This document shows positions 1 to 8,125 of a stretch of 17,666 bases of DNA, in pieces. Both the position numbers and the translations under genes were made by a program. Under the pieces are notes generated by a model. It was not told the DNA's origin and ran no database searches. It saw nothing but the letters and a program-made list of their open reading frames with translations. This DNA comes from Ichthyophonus hoferi (lineage: Eukaryota; Opisthokonta; Ichthyosporea; Ichthyophonida; Ichthyophonidae): the NCBI GenBank assembly GCA_002751075.1, contig NAOQ01000004.1:322935-340600 (forward strand), read 5' to 3'. Positions within the stretch are counted from its first letter, which is position 1. Each line of letters starts with the position of its first letter.

Positions 1-464
1 TCAGATTTAATAATATTAGCAATTATTATTACATATGTAGCCTGGGAAAATAGCTAGTGCATTCCATTGGTGGTAACGGCAATCCAAGATGATTTATCAA
101 ATTTGAGCCAGCCAATGGTAGAAATCCAGCAACTATATAATAAGCCATTTCAGATCATACGTTTTGAATTCAGATAACACATTGCTTAGGCATCCTGCCT
201 AAGACAAGTCCTGTTAACTTGTTTAATAATATAAAATATGTCTCAGCATATCTGTACTCCGTGTGTACAAAGAGGCACGTTAAAACCCTTCTTAATTCGG
301 TATTCTCTCTCCTTCTAAACGAATATAGGTCACAGGAACGTTCCTGTCTCTACTTAGTTTTCCCAACAGGTTTGATAGAGATTCTTTGTAAATGATTAAT
401 GTTCTTAATAGTTCAGAAATTGGCGTTACAAGATCGATAATTTAATAAACTCATAGACTATCTT
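1..464. other. AT-rich spacer with small palindromes
   Basis: I see no gene here. Two short perfect palindromes stand out: an 8-bp stem with a 3-nt loop at 185-203 (CTTAGGCA/TGCCTAAG) and an uninterrupted 16-bp palindrome at 332-347 (ACAGGAACGTTCCTGT). No long open frame crosses the stretch. Confidence 0.5.
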
Positions 465-680
465 ATGCCAATCACATTCAACCAATTAAATACTATAGGG
501 GTATTGATCACTTGGTGCTTAGTCTATTTGGATTCATTGAAACAGATAGTTTTAGCATTCGATTCAATTAGGTCTTTAAACATAGGCTCATTGGTAAGTT
601 CATACTCATTAGAACAAATTTATTTTAAATCGGTTTTTGGTGAAGAAAGCATGAATACAGGCTTCATATTCATACAGTAA
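465..680 (+). other. Short open frame, unassigned (71 codons)
   Basis: An ATG-initiated frame of 71 codons with mixed, protein-like composition, including hydrophobic residues 11-21 and an acidic patch near the end. I recognise no motif. It lies among decayed elements on the same kind of AT-rich background, so it may be chance or a relic exon. It is not called a gene. Confidence 0.15.
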
Positions 681-801
681 TAAAGAGACTGATCAGTCAT
701 ATAAATATATAATATTACAATAGTTATAATAGTTATAAAAAGTCATATTCCATAATCCTATTTAGGTTTTTATGTTTTCATATTTTGCCTATTGTTTCTA
801 A

Positions 802-1107
802 AAAATAGTTGAAGTATATAATCCAGATACTTTACTAGAAGGCCAACTAGTTGAGTCTGGTGTTGATTCTTCTAACAGTAATGCCTTAACCATATATACA
901 CAGCCACAATTAGATTACAGTTATCACCTATATAATACATTGCCAAGTAAGAAGCTAAAAGTTTCTATATCCATTAATCAACAGAAGGAAATTCAAGAGC
1001 AACTAACTAGAGTTTTAGTCTGCCCTTTACCTGACGACAACAGCCAGATAGAGCTTAGTATAACAAATACTAGTCCTATCTCTAGTAAAATATATAAAAT
1101 CATTTAA
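802..1107 (+). other. Protein-like open stretch without a start, unassigned
   Basis: About 100 codons read through without a stop, unusual for such AT-rich DNA. The composition looks coded: repeated Ser/Asn, a Lys-rich patch, then VLVCPLPDDN-like text near the end. There is no in-frame ATG in the first half. A pyrimidine-rich run ending in tag at 806-808 could be a splice acceptor, so this might be a terminal exon ending at TAA 1105-1107. It could equally be a remnant of a mobile element, because its surroundings are relics. I recognise no family. Confidence 0.25.
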
Positions 1108-1267
1108 CGTCTTACCTGGCGATGCATTGCATATGTGATAACTGTAATTTAATTTTGGTTGTGCGTATATAGTCGAGCTATTACTATTAGAATAATCAGA
1201 ACTAGCCTCAACTAGTTAGCCTTCTGGTAAAAAGTATCTAGATTATATACACCAACGTCTTTAACAA

Positions 1268-1554
1268 CTATAGACATAACACGAAAAACATAAAGAATAT
1301 AAATCGAACAGTAAATATTGACGCCTGAGAACAGGGCTTATTATTAGTTGTGTTTGTTCCTTTATCCTGTCCCGACCTTTGTTTATTACGGGTGTTAGCC
1401 AAAATTAACACCCGTATAGCTGTGCTCATTAATGACCAATCCTGAAGATCCTTATTGGCCAATACAATTCGTAAAAAAATCACTGAGGCCCGCAAGAATT
1501 GGTTGATCTTATCTCGATAATATACTACCGTGTCTTCGTTTGGATAGCTCGTTA
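1268..1554 (-). pseudogene. Protein-like relic, unassigned, possibly element-derived
   Basis: The minus strand reads as protein-like sequence rich in Leu, Asn, Arg and Gln (for example RASVIFLRIVLANKDLQDW), followed by a basic, Gln/Asn-rich tail. The pattern of a helical Leu/Ala region followed by a basic tail loosely recalls the gag-like first protein of tyrosine-recombinase (DIRS-type) retroelements. That is a guess from texture only. It lies about 270 bases beyond the end of the copia relic and in the same orientation, but an LTR element would not have a gag region there, so it is probably a separate relic. It looks broken. Confidence 0.2.
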
Positions 1555-1819
1555 GCTAATCCATTAATGTAAGTGCTTACATACTATGTATGGACAAATT
1601 AATCTAACCTGGTTAAAAAGGTTATGCTTTTAACTAATATTAGACCGATCACTTCATCATCCGTTTTGTTATCAGAACCTCGGCCAAATACGTGTTCATT
1701 CCGAGCTAATAGTCTTGTAACATAAAGGAATGAGCTATAACAAATGCATTGAACGCTTTAGTTTCAACATTCTCTCTTGGCCAGATAACAGTATATGCCA
1801 TCATGGCCACAAAAGAAGA
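1555..1819. other. Spacer, possible old LTR or untranslated remnant
   Basis: No gene is seen. On the minus strand a short purine run (AAGAGAGAA, near 1770-1778) is followed by TG, the arrangement of a polypurine tract and LTR start just downstream of a copia RNase H. No second LTR copy is visible in the window, so this is only suggestive. Confidence 0.2.
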
Positions 1820-2285
1820 AAATATTCAAATGGAAACAAGCTTCAATAAACCTTTGGTCGCTTGAGAAGCTGGGTTAGTCATGCCCTTTGTCAAAGATTC
1901 CGCTGCTTGTATTTGTGTAGGGACACTTTTTACTATGATTTCTTCATTTTCGATTGCTTCCCCAATGCGCCAGTACCTCACTATGATGTATCTCGTTTGT
2001 TTGGCAAACCGGCCTTCCCACATAATCTCAGGGCATTCTGGTTGTCCCCGTACAAGGCCACTTGGCTGACAGTCGATTCCTAGGCAATCCAACAATGATG
2101 TTATCTAAAATATTTACAAAATGCATGTGTTGAGGGTAATTAATTTGCTTTTTGTGGAACTTTGGGCACATATACTTTGTTTCTTGCCGAACCAGTCCAC
2201 TGGGCCGCCAGCAAAGAAAATTGTATTTTCCCAACGGACTGCATCAGTCGGGGGATCATGGCTACCCATTGCAACCCATCGCAAT
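1820..2285 (-). mobile_element. Ty1/copia retrotransposon relic, RNase H end
   Basis: Minus-strand sequence resembles the end of a Ty1/copia polyprotein. In order there is text like the conserved GGPVDWFGKKQ segment of the RNase H domain, then LYGDNQNALRL (the family's LY.DNQSAI.L motif), then the terminal stretch with VPTQIQAAESLTKGM, matching the family's VPTEEQLADILTK ending. Only the last third of pol is recognisable. The reverse transcriptase, integrase, gag and paired LTRs are not seen. The copy is broken, with several breaks, and looks old. It is a fossil, not a working gene. Confidence 0.72.
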
Positions 2286-2289
2286 AAAT

Positions 2290-3415
2290 TGATTGTAATG
2301 ATTAGTAGCCAATAATAAGTTAAACTGAATTATGTATTAACGTGGGTACAATGGTTAAAAACTTAGTCACGATATGTTTAATGTGTTGAACTATTTGGCC
2401 TAAACAGTATTATCAATTTTTATATAGTTTAATATAAATTTTTTAATAACTGTGTATATATATTTTAACATTGTTATTTTAAAAATTAAAATGGTTTAAA
2501 AAAATAATGATATACTAAATAAGATTAGACTTTTATCGTAATATTATCAATTCCCATTGTATTTTGCCTTTATCTGATTGCATTTTAAAATTTTCACAGA
2601 TATATACTGTGAGAAAGATATAAAAAACAGAACATTAGCCATTGGTTAATGGCTATTCTAAAAATAGAAAAGCAACATTGTATTAATTTGTTTGGTCAAG
2701 TAAATCAATGGAATTTGCTTTTGCTTTTCAAGTTATCATAATTACGTGAACACTACATGGGTGACTTTTCACACATTCATACTACGCTACCTGATCTACT
2801 TAGAATTTTATGTACCTTTTATATTCCTTTTCATGCCATAGTAATTTACCGAACGTGATCAAGAATTTCTCTACTTAGATAAGAGCTTTTATATTGTATA
2901 ACATTCAAAACAACTAAGTGTGAGAATTTTTTTTAAAAAATAAGGTCACACAGTAATAGAAATATTCAATTGATCCTTTTATTTTTGCTGTGTGTAGTAC
3001 CTACACTTAATTATTCTTTTAATCCATATTAATGTTGTAATTATTTTAATTTGCTTTCAAGGAGTGAAAATAGCCAAACCATATTGATGGCAAAAAGAGT
3101 ATATACCTCTCAATTGTACCCTAGATGCTCTCAGTAAAAGCAATTACTTAAATTCAATCTGTAATCGTGAATTCTATATTACAGCTTTTACAAGTATTTC
3201 TTCCAAAACTCTATCCCTATACATATGCATATATACATATATATACATATATATAATCTGTCGATTTTTAAAGCATTTTTCTATTCCGCTAGATATTGTA
3301 AGGGTGACCAAGTTATACCTCTGTAAACGACTATCTACATATATTCCTCTCCGATCTCTCCTCAATCCCGTATTGTGATAAACATCATATAAACTAGTAC
3401 ATAACTTTTGTTAAT
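2290..3415. other. AT-rich intergenic region
   Basis: Very AT-rich with no believable coding frame on either strand. A TA-rich microsatellite-like patch with catata/tacata units lies at about 3220-3256. TATAAA at 3388-3393 is only 23 bases upstream of the RING gene's ATG. That is too close to act as a TATA box unless transcription starts elsewhere, so I do not call a promoter. Confidence 0.5.
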
Positions 3416-6316
3416 ATGCGTACGCAGGTTATGTTTTCCCGTTTAACTCTTCTGTTTATTTATATACTCTTACTTCACTTACTATCAAAATGTGGTTCAA
3501 TTCTAAATATTAAAAGTATGTTTGACTACACGGAAAGTGCATCTGATGGATGGCTAGATCGCATCAAGTTGGAAACATTATCCGATAAAAAGCTTCACTC
3601 TTTACTCAAGGAAAATAACCAAGACTGTGATGGAAGAGTGGAAGGAAGACAACTTAGAAAGAATGTAAGGGATTTGATAAATACTCTACGGTATATACCA
3701 TTTGGATGGTCGTCACGATTGTTATCAAGTGATTATGTAGAGACAGAGAACTTAAAGGAGAACCACACATTGTATAACCACATCCCTCTCCTTACCCACG
3801 ATAATGATCTTCTAGATTACTGTGCAGAAAGGGGGTTTGTTCTCACTCATATTGTTACACACCAATATAATAAAACCCTAGCAGTAATTGTGGCAAGAAA
3901 GATAGGACAATTAGGTGTTAGCAGTGCCATACTCCAGTGTGGTAACAACAATACAGCCCCTATATGTCAAGGAAAAGGTGTGGCTGCCACAGCTCTAGTT
4001 ATTCCTTCACCTCTCTTTCCTTCTCCCTCTAATCCTAATAGTGGTCTTACCTATTACACTACCAACCTAACTGTCTCTGGCTACAAACATCAGACGGATG
4101 TAGGCACGGAAGGCGAGGATATGGCCTCTAGTTTTATGATATGGGTAACACATCATCTACCTGATAGTGCTAATAGTATTAATAATACAAGAGGCATATA
4201 TCCAGATATACACCTTAATAACCTTACCGTACCTTTAGTCCTCCATGTCTCTACACTCCCTCGGCCTCTCTCTGTATTTTCTACTCTTAGTTGGAGATAC
4301 CATCCATCTAGTCTACAACCTATGACATTATCATATTACAACCCTCTATCTACTATTCCAATGGAGTTGAAACGGTATATTCCCCCAAGTAAGCTACATT
4401 ATAAGCCTCATACCCTGTATATCTTTGTGTATACGCCCTTTACACAATACAGAACCATGCACTATCAAGGTAGGTGTACTAGTGCTAGGGATAGTATACA
4501 CTAGATCTATGCCATGTACCCTATACCTTAAACCCTATACCCTATACCCTATACCCTAATCCCTATACCCTAATCCCTATACCCTAATCCCTATACCCTA
4601 ATCCTTATACCCTACACCTTATACCATATATCCTATATCCTATACCATATACCCTATACCTTACATCCTAAACCCTATACCCTATACCTTATACCCTATA
4701 CCCTAATCCCTATACCCTAATCCCTATACCCTACACCTTATACCATATATCCTATATCCTATATCCTATATCCTATATCCTATACCATATACCCTATACC
4801 TTACATCCTAAACCCTATACCCTATATCTTATACCCTATACCCTACACCCTATACCCTATACCTTATACCACGTGCCCTAAACTCCAAATCCTATACCAA
4901 ATACCAAATACCGTATATCATATAGCAGTAAAACCTCTATCCTATTCCACTCCATTTTATCCTACCGTACCATACCCTACTCTACTCTATAGCTTATATA
5001 CTACCCTATCCTATACTCTACCCTATACCCTGCCCTGCCATACCCTGCCTTCTGCTCTCTTGTAAACCACCTAACCACACTCCATGCTAACCCTACAGGC
5101 TCTATGGACATATCCTCTCTGGGCCTCCTCCTCCACCTGTTCTACCCTACCCCTCTTACTGTGGTAGCCTTCCTCCTATCACTCATAGTGGTAATCTACA
5201 TCATAGATATCTCCCTAACTCTCCCCACCTACCATAGCCTCGCCTTCCTATGTGCCTTAGTTATCTCTATTCAGTTCTTCTTTATTCTTCCTACATGTTT
5301 CTTGGTATTGGCTGAGTTCCTATTCCCGGGCAATAAGCTTCCCTCATTGGCCCTCTGGCAGCTTCTAGCCTGTTCTAACCTTATTGGCTCCCTGGTGACC
5401 TCCCCTACCTCTTTTGGCATATTGGCAGGGTTACTATTAATAGTATACTCCATGCTATTATTATTATACTCGGATGCCATCCATACCATGGTGGTAACTG
5501 AGAGCCATGATTTTAATTCATACATACCCACTGGGAGAAGAGGAATATATTTTAATAATAATAGCACACAACAGAGAGTACTAGAGGAGCTATGGGAGGA
5601 TCAGATTGATCCCTATCTCAATCACATTGAAAATAGGTTGGATTCACCCTATGATGTAGGTGATTGGAGGAGTGACGTCATGGAGGATATTAGAGATCTT
5701 CCACCCCATGTCTTTAGGTATGTTAGAGGATACTATATATGGTAACTAATATTGACTATATATTATTGTTAACATAGAATATATCAGGAACAACTACTAT
5801 ACCACTAGTAGTACAATTATAATTGCTAGCCATCACATCCACCTACCTACCTACTTACTTACTAACTAACGACCTACTCCTGCCAACAGGTTAAACAGCC
5901 ATAACTACCTCTGTCACCTAAAGCTCAGAAAGATAGACATTACACGTAAAGAGACCTATACTAATACTAGTTACAGTACTAGACTTCTAGATAACAAAAC
6001 ATACAACACATACAACACGTTCAAGTCAAATGACATGCGGGGTTGTACTGCATGTAACGTGTCCTATGGTGACTATGCAGGTTTACTATGTAACCATATA
6101 GCACCAATCTACGATCCGGTTGGCCTACACGAGATCCGGGGGGATGGACACGACTGTGCTGTGTGTATGGAAACCTATATGGAGGGCAATATAGTGTGTA
6201 CATTAGCATGCCAACATACCTACCATGCACAGTGTGTGTTTAAATGGTTGATTACCTATAGTAGTACCTGTCCTACATGTAGACAGTCTACTGAACTGTT
6301 GGGTATATATGAGTAG
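3416..6316 (+). CDS. Membrane RING-H2 E3 ubiquitin ligase, three exons
   Basis: Exons 3416-4469, 5099-5717 and 5890-6316 are joined by introns with donors gtaggt and gtatgt, acceptors ctacag and caacag, and ctaac-type branch sites just before each acceptor. Phases match at both junctions and give 699 residues. Order: signal peptide (about 1-25), luminal region (about 26-350) with six N-glycosylation sequons (N116, N152, N178, N217, N256, N269), about four hydrophobic segments (371-391, 399-423, 432-451, 456-475), a polar linker, then a C-terminal RING-H2: C647, C650, C665, H667, H670, C673, C685, C688. Residues 152-175 loosely resemble a protease-associated (PA) fold. RING-H2 domains recruit an E2 and pass ubiquitin to a substrate, so this protein probably acts at ER, Golgi or endosomal membranes with the RING in the cytosol. 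Its plan recalls Tul1/Dsc-type or PA-TM-RING ligases, but with neither seven nor one membrane spans. The family is inferred; the RING is certain. Confidence 0.9.
4506..5040. repeat. Heptamer minisatellite filling intron 1 of the RING gene
   Basis: The array is built of 7-bp units related to ccctata, with variants cctatac, ccctaat, tcctata and ccttata. It grades into looser five- to seven-base units towards 5040. A higher-order block starting with cctacacctt occurs twice, at about 4611-4710 and 4730-4850. The second copy carries five tcctata units where the first has two, so the array has grown by unequal exchange or slippage. It lies wholly inside the 629-base intron 4470-5098 and does not reach the acceptor. 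Confidence 0.9.
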
Positions 6317-6379
6317 AATTATATTATCCTATAGTATAGTTCTAATATAATGCATAATATTATGTGTTGGATTGCCATA

Positions 6380-6520
6380 TTAGAACGTACCATATCATAT
6401 TATGCCATACCACATCATGTCATATCATATCATACCATGCCATACTACCATACCATACTCTACCATGCCATGCCATATCATATTGTACCTTACTATATCA
6501 TATCATGTCATATTATCTTA
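6380..6520. repeat. Degenerate pentamer array (ccata/tcata)
   Basis: About 28 five-base units of the form tcata, ccata, ccatg or tcatg run just downstream of the RING gene's stop codon, probably in its 3' untranslated region or beyond. Short open frames here (Tyr/His/Ile-rich) are products of the repeat, not genes. Confidence 0.75.
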
Positions 6521-7635
6521 CACAAGAACACCTGTTTTACCAAATCAGACTGGATCTGATAACTATAAATTGTATATACATCATATTCATGCAATGATTT
6601 ATACTTTATAGAATGATATGTGTACTTTATGTAATGATATCCACATTAGCCGTTATTAATATTATTTAATAATTACATTATTATACCTATAGCTACCCAT
6701 ATTCAGTACCATCATATAAGGCCATATATACTGTCAAGAATAATTTCTAGTCAGATTTCTAATATGATATATTGCAAACCATTGGCCAATCGCATACAAG
6801 ATCTATTAATCATAGCTGAGGCTGACTACCAATGAGAATGTAGGCAAATTGACCAAGATACCAGCGAGGGTAAACGATAAAGAGTTATTCACAGCAAAGA
6901 AAAAATAAGGCAGCTGTTTAGGACTTATCGTTAAGGATATTTCATGACTCCTTAACAGATGAAGTTTGAAAGAAATAGATAATTAAATATCGCTCGAGCA
7001 TGCATAGTTTCATTTTTGAGGTTTATTTTTTACCTCATTCATATTAGGTGATCGACTCCATCTAAGGTTCAGGATAGCTGATACTATTGGCTATTACTAA
7101 ATATTATCTAGCACTGTTGACTAATTAACTATTCTTACAATAAATCTACCCTAATTGGACCCAATTAAATTGTACAATTCTAGCCTATATATAACATACC
7201 AAAAGATGCATTAATGTCATAATAGACTCAAGTATGAGAATATGGTTGAAAATAATGGATTCAATCATTCGCAATCACATAGTTAGATTATTCATTTTTG
7301 ACATTGAGGCTTCATTTAATCTCAATATATGTAACCTATTTTCTCATGGTAGACTACTAATTGACATATAATAACAATAATAATAATAATTGTGAGCACG
7401 TCTGTAGAACTGATGGTATTATAGAATACATTAGATTATATGTTACTAATAATGCATAATAACATCACTTACGTTGACCCATGCTGATAAAGCATTATTA
7501 CATATCAAAGGAGAAAAGTTTGATGGAATGCAATATTTTGTAATATCGGCTAATATAGCCAGTAGTAATGTAATAGCAATAATAATAAGATGATTATATT
7601 GTATTACAACTCGGCCAAACTATTACTAAGTCTTT
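6521..7635. other. AT-rich intergenic region
   Basis: I see no gene, RNA or element here. There is a short run of taa/aat trinucleotides at about 7370-7392. The rest is unstructured AT-rich spacer. Confidence 0.5.
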
Positions 7636-7644
7636 TAATATTTT

Positions 7645-7895
7645 CAGAAGAAATTCAATGCTTGCAGACATGGATGTACTCAACCACCTGGAGTCCACTC
7701 AAAGAGAGATTATCATTTGGATGGCTGACATTGTAACAGCCTCAATGAGAAAATCTTTGAAGGAGACTTCAAGAGGAACCAACAGAAGCTGTTGGCCGAG
7801 GACTGGAGGACTGGAGAATTGGTTTGGCGAGTCGCCTTTATGGGGGAGTTAGTGGGTACTGGTGACCTACTATTCATCGACCACAGCCAGAAAAT
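7645..7895 (+). pseudogene. Exon-like protein-coding relic, unassigned
   Basis: A pyrimidine-rich acceptor-like sequence (attttcag, ending at 7648) precedes about 240 bases of distinctly less AT-rich, protein-like sequence. One frame opens with MLADMDVLNHLESTQREI-like helical text; another, overlapping, carries acidic and aromatic text such as LLAEDWRTGELVWRVAF. No single long frame covers both, so it looks like a decayed exon or gene fragment rather than an intact gene. I recognise no family. An AATAAA lies downstream at 8030-8035. Confidence 0.3.
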
Positions 7896-7899
7896 AAAG

Positions 7900-8012
7900 A
7901 TGCTTTATATGCTATATATTAAATGCTATATTGTATGTTATATGTTATATTGTATATTGTATATGTTATCTATTTTGTTATATGCTATATGGTATAATGA
8001 TATATGGTATAT
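7900..8012. repeat. Degenerate TA-rich short tandem repeat
   Basis: Five- to seven-base units such as tatat, tgtta and ttgta run through this stretch. Open frames rich in Tyr, Ile, Leu and Cys that cross it come from the repeat. Confidence 0.6.
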
Positions 8013-8081
8013 GGTACACCGTGACTATTAATAAAGCCCTTTTATTGACCTATGTTGGTTATATCTCAGCCGTAAGGTCCA

Positions 8082-8087
8082 TTTATT
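8082..8087 (-). promoter_or_regulatory. Putative poly(A) signal of the minus-strand gene
   Basis: TTTATT on the plus strand is AATAAA on the minus strand, 39 bases past the TAA stop at 8126. The position suits cleavage a short way downstream. In such AT-rich DNA the hexamer also occurs by chance. Confidence 0.35.
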
Positions 8088-8125
8088 ACTTTATATTGGT
8101 ACACATGACCTATCACATTAACCTA

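Noticed and set aside
1862-2083. Plus-strand frames over the copia segment
   Set aside because: Shadows of the minus-strand RNase H relic.
3388-3393. TATAAA as the RING gene's TATA box
   Set aside because: Only 23 bases from the ATG, too close to allow a start site and leader; such hexamers are common in this AT-rich DNA.
4506-5040. Telomeric or interstitial telomere repeat
   Set aside because: ccctaa occurs, but the basic unit is the heptamer ccctata with no regular hexamer, and the array lies inside an intron with exons on both sides.
5271-5567. Minus-strand open frame of 98 codons
   Set aside because: It is the reverse-strand shadow of exon 2 of the RING gene.
6021-6230. Minus-strand open frame of 69 codons
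   Set aside because: Shadow of the RING exon on the opposite strand.
6350-6611. Three overlapping plus-strand frames rich in His, Tyr and Ile
   Set aside because: They are translations of the pentamer repeat in three frames.
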